Shown here: piece by piece, positions 8,025 to 17,769 of the stretch | Layout of the letters: each line of letters begins with the position of its first letter | How positions within the stretch are numbered: the stretch's first letter is position 1 | Origin: Curtobacterium sp. BH-2-1-1 | GTDB taxonomy: Bacteria; Actinomycetota; Actinomycetes; Actinomycetales; Microbacteriaceae | Assembly: GCF_001806325.1 (NCBI RefSeq) | Contig: NZ_CP017580.1 | Location: 310,001-374,000 of the forward strand | Length of the DNA stretch: 64,000 nucleotides | Direction of reading: 5' to 3' | Notes under the pieces: generated by a model | Seen by the model: the letters and a program-made list of their open reading frames with translations, nothing else | Told to the model about the DNA's origin: nothing | Databases searched by the model: none | Translations under genes and position numbers: made by a program

Positions 8025-9161
8025 GTGACAGGGGGGACCGCGGAACGCGGAGCAGGGCCGACCGTCCAGCGCGCGGCCGCGCTGATCGACGCGGGACGGC
8101 CCGCCGATGCGCTCGCCGACCTCGCCGTCGTCGAACGGGACCAGGGCGCTTCGGTCGCCGGGCACCGCGTCCGGGCGCTGGCCCTCCTGGCGCTCGACCG
8201 ACCGGACGAGGCCCAGGACGAGGCCCGACGCGCGGTCGGCCTCGCCCCCACCGACTCCGTCGCACTCCGGATCCTCTCGACGACCCTGATCCGCTCGGGC
8301 GACCAGACCGGAGCCGTCGCCGCCGCGCGCCGATCCGTCGAGGCCGATCCCGGGTCGTGGCTCGCACACCTCGCGGTGGCCGACGCCCTCTGGCTCGACG
8401 AACGGCGCCGGCCCGAGGCGCTCCGTGCGAGCTACGAGACCGTCCGGCTGGCGCCGCTCGAACCGATGGCGCACCGCAGGCACGGCGACCTGCTGCTCGC
8501 GGCGGGACGGCAGCGCGACGCCCAGGCCGCCTACCGACGCGGCCTCGAGCTCGCCCCGGAGGACCGCGGCGCACGGCACAACCTCGCGGTGTCGCGACTC
8601 CGACGGGGTCACGACGGCGAGTCCGCGCTCGCCTTCGCCGGGATCCTCGCGACGGACCCCACGAACGCACTCGCGCGACGGAACCTCGTCGTCGGCGTCC
8701 TCAACCCGCTCGCACGCATCCGGTTCGGACTCGGTGCCGGCGCCCTGATGACCGGCTTCCAGTACCTGGTCTCCCTCGACGCCCCGTCGGACGCCGGCCG
8801 CTGGTACACGATGCTCCCGCCGGTGATCGGACTCGCGCTCGTGGTGGTCGTCGTGCTCCGGTTCGCCGCCGAGACCCGGCCCCGAACGGGGTTCCTCGTG
8901 CGCGCGGCGCGACGGGCGGTGCCCGGGTGGACGACGACCGTCGCCGTCCTCGGGGCCGCGACGGCCGTCTCGGTCGCGGGGCTCTTCCTCCCGCCGGATG
9001 CGGCCGTGGTGGCACAGGGACTGGTGTTCGCCGGGGTCGTCGTCGCCTCGGTGCGCATCCGGAGCACGATGCGCGCGTTCCCGAAGACCACGCCCGTGCG
9101 GCAGGACGTCGACGAGGGACGGACCGACCGCGACGACGACGGCTGGGGGAACCCGTGGTGA
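8025..9161 (+). CDS. TPR-repeat membrane protein, partner of the AAA+ ATPase
   Basis: A 378-aa protein starting at GTG 8025. Residues about 12-215 are TPR-like helix pairs (for example ALIDAGRPADALADLAVVE and GDLLLAAGRQRDAQAAYRRG). From about 225 to 350 there are some four hydrophobic segments, then a charged tail ending DDDGWGNPW. It probably presents its TPR scaffold on the cytoplasmic side and gathers partners at the membrane. The next gene, a TPR-AAA+ ATPase, begins 23 nt later, so the two are probably co-transcribed and may form one complex. I do not recognise a named family for the full protein. Function unknown. Confidence 0.75.
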   Translation: MTGGTAERGAGPTVQRAAALIDAGRPADALADLAVVERDQGASVAGHRVRALALLALDRPDEAQDEARRAVGLAPTDSVALRILSTTLIRSGDQTGAVAAARRSVEADPGSWLAHLAVADALWLDERRRPEALRASYETVRLAPLEPMAHRRHGDLLLAAGRQRDAQAAYRRGLELAPEDRGARHNLAVSRLRRGHDGESALAFAGILATDPTNALARRNLVVGVLNPLARIRFGLGAGALMTGFQYLVSLDAPSDAGRWYTMLPPVIGLALVVVVVLRFAAETRPRTGFLVRAARRAVPGWTTTVAVLGAATAVSVAGLFLPPDAAVVAQGLVFAGVVVASVRIRSTMRAFPKTTPVRQDVDEGRTDRDDDGWGNPW

Positions 9162-9184
9162 CCGACGACGGACGAGGAGTCCCG

Positions 9185-10429
9185 ATGGACGACGACCCAC
9201 TGATCGACGCGATCCGGCGAGCCGTGGTGGCCGCTCCGGAGGACGTCACGCTCCGGGTCCACCTCGGGCGCCTGCTCCTCGACGCGGGGCGCCGGGTCGA
9301 GGCCACGACCGAAGCGGCGGCAGCGGTCGCGGTCGCCCCCGACGACGCCGCGGCCCGGGCGCTCATGCTCGAGGCACTGCAACCCGACGCGACGGCCGGC
9401 CCCGCCGCGCCCGGACCGGACGACACCGCGACGGACGACGCCGGTCCCCCGCCCGCGAGCGGGTTCGACTGGCACGCCGCCGAGCAGCAGGTGGAGCACA
9501 TCGTCGAACCGGCGTTCGTCGACGACGACGGCCCCGACCCGGACCCCGCGTCGGCGTTCTCCGTCGAGCGCGCCGGTGTCCGGTTCGCCGACGTCGGTGG
9601 CATGGAGACCGTGAAGCAGCGCCTGACCGCGGCGTTCCTCGCACCGCTCGCGAACCCCGAGCTACGCACCCTCTACGGCAAGAGCCTCCGCGGCGGCCTG
9701 CTCCTGTACGGGCCGCCCGGCTGTGGCAAGACCTTCATCGCCCGGGCCGTCGCGGGCGAACTCGGCGCACGGTTCATGAGCGTCTCGATCACCGAGGTGC
9801 TCGACCCCTACGTCGGCCAGAGCGAACGGAACATCGAGGCCGTGTTCCGCGCCGCCCGGGCTGCGTCGCCCTGCGTGGTGTTCTTCGACGAGGTCGACGC
9901 GCTCGGACAACGGCGCAGTCAGACCCGGAGCTCGCACGTCCGCGGGATGGTCAACCAGCTCCTCACCGAGCTGGACGGCATCGACGGCGGGAACGAGGGC
10001 GTGTTCGTCCTGGCTGCGACGAACCAGCCCTGGGACGTCGACCCCGCGCTCCGCCGACCCGGACGGCTCGACCGCACCGTGCTCGTGCTGCCACCGGACA
10101 CCCCTGCGCGCGAGGCGGTCTTCCGCGGCCACCTGCGGGACCGACCCGTCGAGGGCATCGACGCCGCAGCGCTCGCGAAGCGCACCGAGGGGTTCTCGGG
10201 CGCGGACATCGCCTACGTCTGCGAGGTCGCCGCGGAACGGGCGCTCATGGACAGCGTCACGACCGGGTCGGTCCGGCTGATCGGCATGGCGGACCTGCTC
10301 GGTGCCCTCGGTGAGGTGCGCCCGTCCACCGGTGCCTGGCTGGACGCCGCGCGCAACGTCGTCCTCTTCGGCGAGGACGACGGGACGTACGCCGACCTGC
10401 GGGCCTGGCTCAAGCGGTCCAAGCGCTGA
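9185..10429 (+). CDS. AAA+ ATPase with N-terminal TPR-like segment
   Basis: A 414-aa protein. The ATG at 9185 is preceded by GAGGAG. Residues about 5-65 resemble one TPR pair (HLGRLLLDAGRRVEATTEAA); 65-130 is acidic, Ala/Pro-rich and probably flexible. One AAA module of the classical p97/FtsH/katanin group follows: FADVGGMETVKQRL, Walker A GPPGCGKT, Walker B CVVFFDEVDA, sensor 1 AATN, and the second region of homology PALRRPGRLDR with its arginine finger. It has no protease domain and only one ATPase ring. It follows the TPR membrane protein closely, which suggests a membrane-recruited remodelling machine. No client protein is visible nearby. It differs from the CbxX/EccA ATPases of type VII secretion. 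Confidence 0.85.
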   Translation: MDDDPLIDAIRRAVVAAPEDVTLRVHLGRLLLDAGRRVEATTEAAAAVAVAPDDAAARALMLEALQPDATAGPAAPGPDDTATDDAGPPPASGFDWHAAEQQVEHIVEPAFVDDDGPDPDPASAFSVERAGVRFADVGGMETVKQRLTAAFLAPLANPELRTLYGKSLRGGLLLYGPPGCGKTFIARAVAGELGARFMSVSITEVLDPYVGQSERNIEAVFRAARAASPCVVFFDEVDALGQRRSQTRSSHVRGMVNQLLTELDGIDGGNEGVFVLAATNQPWDVDPALRRPGRLDRTVLVLPPDTPAREAVFRGHLRDRPVEGIDAAALAKRTEGFSGADIAYVCEVAAERALMDSVTTGSVRLIGMADLLGALGEVRPSTGAWLDAARNVVLFGEDDGTYADLRAWLKRSKR

Positions 10430-10439
10430 CCGACGGACG

Positions 10440-10471
10440 GGAGGCGCGGTGCCAGCCGGCACCGCGCCTCC
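10440..10471. terminator. Bidirectional palindrome between AAA+ gene and ffh
   Basis: Fourteen-nt arms (GGAGGCGCGGTGCC and its complement) around AGCC. It lies between two convergent genes, 11 nt after the AAA+ stop and 33 nt before the ffh stop, so it could end both transcripts. Confidence 0.65.
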
Positions 10472-10503
10472 AGTCAGTCAACTGGTTGCGATCGCGAGCC
10501 GCG

Positions 10504-12054
10504 TCAGCGACCCAGGAACTTCTGCAGCGACGCGAGCTCTTCCTCGGTCGGCGCCTTGCCGCCCTTGCCGCCGCCGAGCCCGAGACCGGACCCCTTCGGC
10601 GCCTGCTGCGGCGCCGCGGCCGCACCCGCGGCGAGCGCCGCACGCTTCGCCGGGTTGCCGACCTTGGACTTCTTCTTGCCGCCCTGCTGCTGCTTCTTAC
10701 CGCCGTGCATGCCGGGGATCGGCCCCATGCCGGGCATCTGCGGGACCCCACCGCGCGCGACGGTCTTCATCATCTTCGCGGCCTGCTCGAACCGGTTCAC
10801 GAGGGCGTTGACCTCGGTCACGGTGGAGCCGGCACCCTTGGCGATGCGGAGGCGGCGGGAGCCGTTGAGGAGCTTCGGCAGCTCGCGCTCCTGCGGGGTC
10901 ATCGACTGGATGATCGCCTCGGTGCGGACGATCTCGCGCTCGTCGAAGTTGTCGAGCGCCTCGCGCATGCCCTTGGCGCCGGGGAGCATGCCGAGCATGC
11001 CCTTGATCGAGCCGGCCTTGCGGAGCTGCTGCATCTGCTCGAGGAAGTCGTTGAGCGTGAACGAGTCGCTCGCGATCTTCTCGGCGACCTTGCGCGCTTC
11101 TTCCTCGTCGAAGGCACCCTGCGCCTGCTCGATGAGGGAGAGAATGTCGCCGAGGTCGAGGATGCGGCTCGCCATGCGGTCCGGGTGGAACGGCTCGAAG
11201 TCGTCGAGCCCCTCGCCCGTGGAGGCGAACATGATCGGACGGCCGGTCACGCTGGCGACCGACAGGGCCGCACCACCGCGGGCGTCGCCGTCGAGCTTCG
11301 AGAGGACGACGCCGGTGAAGTCGACGCCTTCCTGGAAGGCGCGGGCGGTGTTGACCGCGTCCTGACCGATCATCGCGTCGATGACGAAGAGGACCTCGTC
11401 GGGGTCGACGGCCTTGCGGATGTTCGCGGCCTGCTTCATGAGCTCGGCGTCGACGCCGAGACGACCGGCGGTGTCCACGATGACGGTGTCGTACTGCTGG
11501 TCGACCGCGGCCTTGATGGCGTTCTTCGCGACCTTGACCGGGTCGCCGACGCCGTTGCCGGGCTCCGGCGCGAAGACGTGCACGCCGGCCTGCTCGCCGA
11601 CGACCTGCAGCTGCTGCACGGCGTTCGGACGCTGGAGGTCCGCCGCGACGAGCATCGGCGTGTGGCCGTCCTTCTTGAGCCACTTGCCGAGCTTGCCGGC
11701 GAGCGTGGTCTTGCCGGCGCCCTGGAGGCCCGCGAGCATGATGACCGTCGGGGGCCGCTTCGCGAACTCGAGACGCCGCTGCTGGCCGCCGAGGATGCCG
11801 ACGAGTTCCTCGTTGACGATCTGGACGACCTGCTGCGCCGGGTTGAGCGCGCGGTTGACCTCGTCGGAGAGGGCGCGCTCGCGGACGGCTGCGGTGAACG
11901 CCTTGACGACCTCGAGCGCGACGTCGGCGTCGAGGAGCGCCCGCCGGATCTCGCGGACGGTGCCGTCGACGTCGGACGGAGTCAGCCGACCCTTGCTCCG
12001 CAGGTTGCGGAAGGTCTCGGTCAGCCGATCGGAGAGTGAACCGAATTGCGCCAT
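10504..12054 (-). CDS. ffh: signal recognition particle protein Ffh
   Basis: SRP54-type GTPase of 516 aa, which binds 4.5S RNA and signal sequences and docks with FtsY to deliver membrane proteins to SecYEG. The N domain opens MAQFGSLSDRLTETFRNL. The G domain has the P-loop LQGAGKTT, DLQRPNAV, DTAGRL, and LSKLDGDARGG. The M domain (about 320-455) has GMLPGAKG and a Met-rich stretch, and a Lys/Gln/Gly/Ala-rich tail follows (about 455-516). The tail is somewhat longer than in E. coli Ffh. Receptor gene ftsY lies about 3.4 kb away on the same strand. A short unpaired region separates the start from the convergent VOC gene. Confidence 0.97.
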   Translation of the reverse strand: MAQFGSLSDRLTETFRNLRSKGRLTPSDVDGTVREIRRALLDADVALEVVKAFTAAVRERALSDEVNRALNPAQQVVQIVNEELVGILGGQQRRLEFAKRPPTVIMLAGLQGAGKTTLAGKLGKWLKKDGHTPMLVAADLQRPNAVQQLQVVGEQAGVHVFAPEPGNGVGDPVKVAKNAIKAAVDQQYDTVIVDTAGRLGVDAELMKQAANIRKAVDPDEVLFVIDAMIGQDAVNTARAFQEGVDFTGVVLSKLDGDARGGAALSVASVTGRPIMFASTGEGLDDFEPFHPDRMASRILDLGDILSLIEQAQGAFDEEEARKVAEKIASDSFTLNDFLEQMQQLRKAGSIKGMLGMLPGAKGMREALDNFDEREIVRTEAIIQSMTPQERELPKLLNGSRRLRIAKGAGSTVTEVNALVNRFEQAAKMMKTVARGGVPQMPGMGPIPGMHGGKKQQQGGKKKSKVGNPAKRAALAAGAAAAPQQAPKGSGLGLGGGKGGKAPTEEELASLQKFLGR

Positions 12055-12098
12055 GATCCGTCGATTCTACAAGGCCCCGCCCGGACGCTCTCGCCCGT

Positions 12099-12833
12099 TC
12101 ACCGCAGGAGGACGCCCTCGGCCAGTTCCACCGTCGTGCCGAGCCCGAGATCGACCACCACCGGAGCCGACGACGGGGCCCGGTCGAGCGTCGGGAACCA
12201 CTGCCGACCGGACGACACCAGGATGAGCAGCCCGTCGACGTCGCCGACGGGGGCGAAGTCGGGCCCCGCCGGGTCGGCGTAGGGGTCGAGTCCGTGCTGG
12301 CGGAGGGCCTCGACCGCCCCGGGGACGTCCGGGACGGCGATGCCGACCTCACTGACCGACACGAGCAGCGGGGCGAGCGGCGCGGGGTGCCCGTCGGCCC
12401 GCGCGGCGTGCCCGTCGGCCCGCGCGGCGTGCCCGTCGGCCGGCGCGGCCTGTCCGTCGGCCGCCACGGCGTCGCCGTCGGGGAGCTCCCGTCGCTCGAT
12501 GAGCTCGAGCAGCTGCCGGTCGGGCCCCTCGAAGTACACCGACCGCGAGTCCCAGCCCGCCGGCCCCTCGAACTCGTCGACACCCTGCGCCCCGAGCACC
12601 GTCGCGACCTCGGCCACCCGGCGCTTCGCGTCCGCGAACGTCCCGGTCGGGATCGTGAACGCGAGGTGGTGCGCCCCGGTCATCCCGTCGAGCACCCGGA
12701 AGACGAGCTGCGACGACCCGACGGTGACCCGGACCGAGTCGTCGTCGGCGAGCACGGCGCACCCGAGTCGCTCGTAGAAGCGGACGGTGTCGTCGAGGGA
12801 GCGGGTGGCGAGCTGGACCTGGCGGATGTGCAT
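12099..12833 (-). CDS. double-module VOC (glyoxalase/dioxygenase fold) protein
   Basis: About 244 aa, starting at ATG 12831-12833 (MHIRQVQLATRSLDDTVRFY); a GTG 15 nt upstream is possible. Residues 1-110 form a glyoxalase-like module and 150-244 a second, degenerate one (VSEVGIAVPDVPGAVEALRQ). Between them is a linker of about 28 residues made of repeated ADGHAAR units, encoded by four copies of a 21-bp tandem repeat (12387-12470). VOC proteins bind a metal with two modules and act on small aldehydes, catechols or drugs. Substrate is unknown. The linker looks like recent expansion of simple DNA. Confidence 0.75.
   Translation of the reverse strand: MHIRQVQLATRSLDDTVRFYERLGCAVLADDDSVRVTVGSSQLVFRVLDGMTGAHHLAFTIPTGTFADAKRRVAEVATVLGAQGVDEFEGPAGWDSRSVYFEGPDRQLLELIERRELPDGDAVAADGQAAPADGHAARADGHAARADGHPAPLAPLLVSVSEVGIAVPDVPGAVEALRQHGLDPYADPAGPDFAPVGDVDGLLILVSSGRQWFPTLDRAPSSAPVVVDLGLGTTVELAEGVLLR
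12387..12470. repeat. 21-bp tandem repeat, four units
   Basis: Units at 12387-12407, 12408-12428, 12429-12449 and 12450-12470; the first two are identical and the last is degenerate. It lies in frame within the VOC gene and encodes the ADGHAAR linker. Confidence 0.85.
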
Positions 12834-12892
12834 GGCCCCACCCGACACCCTCAGCCGCGCTTCAGGTCAAGGCCCGGACTACTGTCCGACGC

Positions 12893-13426
12893 ATGCACCT
12901 CCGGCAGATCGACCTCGGCGGCTGGGCCCGTGCCGCTGCCGTCGCACTGCTCTGCGGGTTCGCCGCCGCCGTGTTCGCGTCACGGTTCGCGATCCCGGTG
13001 TCGACCGTCGTGGCCGTCGGCATCGGCGCAGGGGTGCTCGTGACCGTCCTCGTCGTCGTCGCCTGGGCCACCATCGGCGGGTACGCGACCCAGCGGGCGC
13101 TGCGGGAGTGGGTTCGAGGGGGTCCGGAGCCGGTCGGCGTCCCCGCCCGACGGCGGGTCCGGTGGCTCGCGCACTTCATCGACCGGACCAGCTGGTTCGC
13201 GTGGCTCTCCGCGGTCCTGGCCGTCCTGTTCCTCGCGCTGGTCGTCCCGCAGCTGTTCGACGCGGCCGGCTGGCAGGAGGACGTGCTGGCGTTCTTCCCC
13301 GGGGTGCTGTGGGCGGGCATCGCGGTGCACGTCTTCGCGGTCGAACGACGCCACCTGCCACGGGCTCGTGCGCTGTACGAGGAGGAGCTCCGCACGGCAA
13401 CGTGGCAGGACGTCCGCGTGCCGTGA
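12893..13426 (+). CDS. hypothetical membrane protein, about four TM helices
   Basis: Protein of 177 aa from ATG 12893. Hydrophobic segments are near residues 12-32, 37-60, 103-121 and 133-150, with a basic cytoplasmic loop (VPARRRVRWLAH) between the second and third. I recognise no catalytic motif. It is divergent from the VOC gene (59-bp gap) and ends 63 bp before lipB. Conserved hypothetical; function unknown. Confidence 0.7.
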   Translation: MHLRQIDLGGWARAAAVALLCGFAAAVFASRFAIPVSTVVAVGIGAGVLVTVLVVVAWATIGGYATQRALREWVRGGPEPVGVPARRRVRWLAHFIDRTSWFAWLSAVLAVLFLALVVPQLFDAAGWQEDVLAFFPGVLWAGIAVHVFAVERRHLPRARALYEEELRTATWQDVRVP

Positions 13427-13489
13427 CCTCCGGAAACCCGTCGATGCCATTGTTGGACGGAGTACAGAAACTGTCGTAGCCTGGCGCGC

Positions 13490-14197
13490 ATGCCGGAACT
13501 CGACATCGTGCGCCCGTCCGGGTTGCTGGACCACGCCGAGGGACTCGCGCTGCAGCGGGCCCTCCACGCCGACGTCGTCGCCGGCCGCTCTCCCGGGGCC
13601 GTCGTCCTGTGCGAGCACCCGTCCGTGTACACCGCCGGGCGCCGCACCGAACCGTCCGACCTGCCGACGGACGGCTCCCCCGTGGTCGACGTCGACCGCG
13701 GCGGGCGGATCACCTGGCACGGACCGGGGCAACTCGTCGCGTACCCGATCGTCCGGCTGGCCGAGCCGCTCGACGTCGTCGCCTGGGTGCGGGACCTCGA
13801 GCAGGTCATCGTCGACGCGGCGGCCGCCGTGGGTGTGCTCGCCGGGCGGGTCCCGGGACGCAGCGGTGCCTGGGTCCCCGGCCCGGCCGGTGCCCCGCAC
13901 GCCAAGGTCGGCGCGATCGGCCTGCACGTCGCCGAGGGGGTGACGAGCCACGGCCTCGCGATCAACTGCACGAACAGCCTCGACGCCTACGCCGCGATCG
14001 TGCCGTGCGGGATCAGCGACGCGGGGGTGACGACCCTCAGCCGAGCAGCCGGTCGCACCGTGACGGTCGACGAGATCGTCCCCGTGGTGCTCGACCGCCT
14101 CCGCGCCGCCGCGCGGGGCATGCACTCCGGACACCGGATCAGCAGCGCCGCGGGCACGCCCGCCACCACGCCCGCACGACAGGAGACCCTCGTATGA
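13490..14197 (+). CDS. lipB: octanoyltransferase LipB
   Basis: Moves octanoyl groups from acyl-ACP to lipoyl domains, the first step of de novo lipoylation. The 235-aa protein has the family motif [18 protein letters not shown], the catalytic Lys in [11 protein letters not shown] and the catalytic Cys in INCTNSL. Its stop overlaps the ATG of lipA (ATGA), so both are translated together. The C-terminal 25 residues after LRAAARG are Ala/Thr-rich and variable. Some TTG and GTG codons lie further upstream, but the ATG matches family length. Confidence 0.95.
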   Translation: MPELDIVRPSGLLDHAEGLALQRALHADVVAGRSPGAVVLCEHPSVYTAGRRTEPSDLPTDGSPVVDVDRGGRITWHGPGQLVAYPIVRLAEPLDVVAWVRDLEQVIVDAAAAVGVLAGRVPGRSGAWVPGPAGAPHAKVGAIGLHVAEGVTSHGLAINCTNSLDAYAAIVPCGISDAGVTTLSRAAGRTVTVDEIVPVVLDRLRAAARGMHSGHRISSAAGTPATTPARQETLV

Positions 14198-15177
14198 CCC
14201 TCGCCCCCGAAGGCCGCCGGATGCTCCGCGTCGAGGCCCGCAACGCCGAGACCCCGATCGAGACCAAGCCGGCGTGGATCAAGACCCGCGCCACCCAGGG
14301 CCCGGAGTTCCGCGAGCTGTCCGGCCTCGTGCGGAGCAAGCAGCTGCACACCGTCTGCCAGGAGGCCGGCTGCCCGAACATCTTCGAGTGCTGGGAGGAC
14401 CGGGAGGCCACCTTCCTCATCGGCGGCTCGCAGTGCACGCGCCGCTGCGACTTCTGCCAGATCGACACCGGCAAGCCCGAGCCGCTCGACCGCGACGAGC
14501 CCCGCCGGGTCGCGGACTCCGTCGCCGAGATGGGCCTGAAGTACGCCACCGTCACCGGCGTCGCCCGCGACGACCTGCCCGACGGCGGCGCCTGGCTCTA
14601 CGCGGAGACGATCCGCCAGATCCACGAGCACTCCCCCGGCACCGGTGTCGAGATCCTCGTGCCCGACTTCAACGGCCGCCCGGACCAGCTCGGGCAGGTG
14701 TTCGCCGCCCGCCCCGAGGTCTTCGCCCACAACGTCGAGACCGTGCCGCGCATCTTCAAGCGCATCCGCCCGGCGTTCACCTTCGAGCGCTCCCTCGACG
14801 TCATCACGCAGGGACGCGACGCGGGGCTCGTCACGAAGTCGAACCTGATCCTCGGCATGGGCGAAGAGCGCATCGAGATCGAGGACGCCCTGCAGCGGTT
14901 GTACGACGCCGGCACGGACATCATCACGCTGACGCAGTACCTCCGCCCGTCGCCGCGGCACCTGCCGGTCGCGCGGTGGGTCGCACCCGAGGAGTTCGTC
15001 GCCCTGCGCGAGGTGGCCGAGGAGATGGGCTTCGCCGGGGTCCTCGCCGGGCCGCTGGTCCGGTCGTCCTACCGGGCCGGGCGCCTCTGGGCGCGTGCCA
15101 CGGTCGCCCGCGGCGGCACGGTGCCGGAGCACCTGTCGCACCTGCTCGACGCGACGCCGGGTCGCCAAGCCGTCTGA
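14194..15177 (+). CDS. lipA: lipoyl synthase LipA
   Basis: Radical-SAM enzyme of 327 aa that inserts two sulfurs into protein-bound octanoyl chains. The auxiliary-cluster cysteines are in [13 protein letters not shown] and the SAM-cluster motif is [11 protein letters not shown] (Cys-x3-Cys-x2-Cys). The C-terminal Ser ligand region RSSYRAG is present. It overlaps lipB by 4 nt and is closed by palindrome 15202-15239. Confidence 0.97.
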   Translation: MTLAPEGRRMLRVEARNAETPIETKPAWIKTRATQGPEFRELSGLVRSKQLHTVCQEAGCPNIFECWEDREATFLIGGSQCTRRCDFCQIDTGKPEPLDRDEPRRVADSVAEMGLKYATVTGVARDDLPDGGAWLYAETIRQIHEHSPGTGVEILVPDFNGRPDQLGQVFAARPEVFAHNVETVPRIFKRIRPAFTFERSLDVITQGRDAGLVTKSNLILGMGEERIEIEDALQRLYDAGTDIITLTQYLRPSPRHLPVARWVAPEEFVALREVAEEMGFAGVLAGPLVRSSYRAGRLWARATVARGGTVPEHLSHLLDATPGRQAV

Positions 15178-15201
15178 GCGGTGGGACCGGACGGACGACG
15201 G

Positions 15202-15239
15202 ACGGGAGGCGCGGTGCCAGCTGGCACCGCGCCTCCCGT
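15202..15239. terminator. Perfect 38-bp palindrome after lipA
   Basis: Nineteen-nt exact inverted halves with core GGAGGCGCGG, located between lipA and a convergent small membrane-protein gene. Position suggests a bidirectional terminator. Confidence 0.7.
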
Positions 15240-15273
15240 TCCGCGCATGCGTCCGTGACGGACGCGTCGGTCG

Positions 15274-15432
15274 CTACGCGCGACCGCGGATGCTCCTGAG
15301 CAGCCAGCCGATGACGGCCAGGATGATGAGGACGATCCCGACCCACAGCAGGAACTTCAGGGCACCGACGAAGATGCCGCTGAAGAGCAGGACGAGGCCG
15401 ACGATGATCGCGATGATCAGCAGAGCGGGCAT
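15274..15432 (-). CDS. small hydrophobic membrane protein (52 aa)
   Basis: ATG 15430-15432 with AAGGAG 7-12 nt upstream opens a 52-aa protein starting MPALLIIAIIVGLVLLFSGI. Two hydrophobic stretches (about 3-25 and 27-46) are separated by a single Lys, and the end is basic (LLRSIRGRA). It looks like a two-helix hairpin or stress-type mini-protein of the kind common in Microbacteriaceae. No function known. Confidence 0.7.
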   Translation of the reverse strand: MPALLIIAIIVGLVLLFSGIFVGALKFLLWVGIVLIILAVIGWLLRSIRGRA

Positions 15433-15490
15433 GTGAGGGCTCCTTCCGTGTACCTGGACGATCCCTGTACTGCGCAGACGGTACCCGGAA

Positions 15491-16360
<870 letters not shown>

Positions 16361-16411
16361 GTTCCCAGCTTAGAGCGCGGCGCATGTGGGCTGCGCCCGG
16401 TACGCTCGGGG

Positions 16412-16575
16412 ACACGAAGGGGAGTATTCCTCCTCGGTGTCCCCGTCAGTACGGTCCGGAACGATCCGGGCCCGGGGCGCCGGTCGTGATCAGCACCCAG
16501 TGCGGAGCGCGGCGGAAGAGACCTTCAGGCCTCGGCGTACCCACCACCTGGTTGCGCCATCGACCTGAAGGAAAC
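16412..16575 (+). promoter_or_regulatory. manganese-type yybP-ykoY riboswitch upstream of terC
   Basis: The leader carries the conserved blocks of this class: GAAGGGGAGTA (16416-16426), CCCCGTCAGT (16441-16450) and CCTCGGCGTACCCACC (16530-16545). These junctions form the Mn2+/Ca2+ pocket in known examples. TerC genes are classic partners. A complementary pair, CCTTCAGG (16522-16529) and CCTGAAGG (16564-16571), would bury the GAAGGA ribosome site of terC (16567-16572), which suggests translational control. Exact ends not determined. Confidence 0.8.
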
Positions 16576-16577
16576 CC

Positions 16578-17606
16578 GTGGACGTCCCACTCTTCGTCTG
16601 GCTCCTCACCATCGCAGGCATCCTCGCGCTGCTGGTGTTCGACTTCTTCTCGCACGTGCGCACCCCGCACGTCCCGCACATCAAGGAATCCGCGTTCTGG
16701 TCGGCGTTCTACGTCGGGCTCGCGATCCTCTTCGGTGTCGGCATCCTCGTCTTCGGCGGCGGACAGGCCGGCGGTGAGTACTTCGCCGGGTGGCTGACCG
16801 AGAAGGCACTGTCGGTCGACAACCTGTTCGTCTTCCTCATCATCATGACGAGCTTCGCCGTGCCGAAGGAGTTCCAGCAGAAGGTCCTGCTCGTCGGCGT
16901 CGCGATCGCCCTCGTCGCACGCGGCATCTTCATCGCCCTCGGCGTCACGATCATCGACAACTTCTCGTGGGTGTTCTACCTGTTCGGCGCGCTGCTCTTC
17001 TGGCTCGCCTGGTCGCAAGCCCGCAGCGGCAACGACCACGGTGGTGACGAGGGTGACTCCCGCCTGATCCGGATCCTCAAGCGCGTCATCCCGACCTCGG
17101 ACCACTACGACGGCGACCGCCTCACCACGAAGGTCGACGGCAAGCGCCTCTTCACACCGATGCTGCTCGTGATGGTCGCGATCGGCCTCACCGACGTGCT
17201 CTTCGCGCTCGACTCGATCCCCGCGATCTTCGGGCTGACGCAGGACGCCTTCATCGTGTTCACCGCGAACGCGTTCTCGCTGCTCGGGCTCCGTCAGCTG
17301 TACTTCCTCATCGCCGGGCTGCTCGAACGCCTCATCTACCTCGGGCAGGGCCTCGCGGTCATCCTCGGGTTCATCGGCGTCAAGCTCGTCTTCCACGCCA
17401 TGCACGTCAACGAGCTGCCGTTCATCAACGGCGGTGAGCACATCGAGTGGGCTCCGGAGATCCCGATCTGGTTCTCGCTGGGCTTCATCATGCTGACGAT
17501 CGCGGTCGCCACGGTGGCGTCGCTCGTGGTGTCGAAGCGTCGCCAGGAGCGCGGGCTCACCCCGACGGGCGAGCCGAAGGAGGCCGTCGAGGCCGACGCG
17601 CACTAG
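16578..17606 (+). CDS. terC: TerC-family manganese exporter-like membrane protein
   Basis: Integral membrane protein of 342 aa with about nine TM helices. TerC signatures: EKALSVDNLFVFLIIMTSFA and, in the second half, DVLFALDSIPAIFGLT; both have membrane acidic residues thought to carry metal. GTG 16578 follows GAAGGA at 5 nt. The riboswitch leader supports a role in Mn2+ export, possibly during loading of secreted metalloenzymes. A soluble loop of about 45 residues (SGNDHGGDEGDS onward) splits the protein in halves. Confidence 0.92.
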   Translation: MDVPLFVWLLTIAGILALLVFDFFSHVRTPHVPHIKESAFWSAFYVGLAILFGVGILVFGGGQAGGEYFAGWLTEKALSVDNLFVFLIIMTSFAVPKEFQQKVLLVGVAIALVARGIFIALGVTIIDNFSWVFYLFGALLFWLAWSQARSGNDHGGDEGDSRLIRILKRVIPTSDHYDGDRLTTKVDGKRLFTPMLLVMVAIGLTDVLFALDSIPAIFGLTQDAFIVFTANAFSLLGLRQLYFLIAGLLERLIYLGQGLAVILGFIGVKLVFHAMHVNELPFINGGEHIEWAPEIPIWFSLGFIMLTIAVATVASLVVSKRRQERGLTPTGEPKEAVEADAH

Positions 17607-17615
17607 TCGCGACCA

Positions 17616-17669
17616 CACGACGGACGGGAGGCGCGGTGCCGGTTGGCACCGCGCCTCCCGTCCGTCGTG
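17616..17669. terminator. 25-bp perfect inverted repeat after terC
   Basis: Arms 17616-17640 and 17645-17669 are exact complements with a 4-nt loop (GGTT), the longest exact stem of the family. It lies 9 nt past the terC stop and is shared with the convergent smc end. Confidence 0.75.
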
Positions 17670-17691
17670 GGTCGCGGAGGCCGGCGGCGCG

Positions 17692-17761
17692 CCGAGACTC
17701 GGCCAGGCGGACAGTTTCGCGGCCGCGAGGGCACGAAACTGTCCGCGGAGCCGAGTCTCGG
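17692..17761. repeat. Two-stem cruciform between terC and smc
   Basis: Outer arms CCGAGACTCGGC (17692-17703) and its complement (17750-17761) enclose inner arms GGACAGTTTCG (17709-17719) and its complement (17734-17744). It is distinct from the GGAGGCGCGG palindromes and sits only 8 nt from the smc stop codon. Could terminate smc transcription. Confidence 0.7.
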
Positions 17762-17769
17762 ACTCGGGC

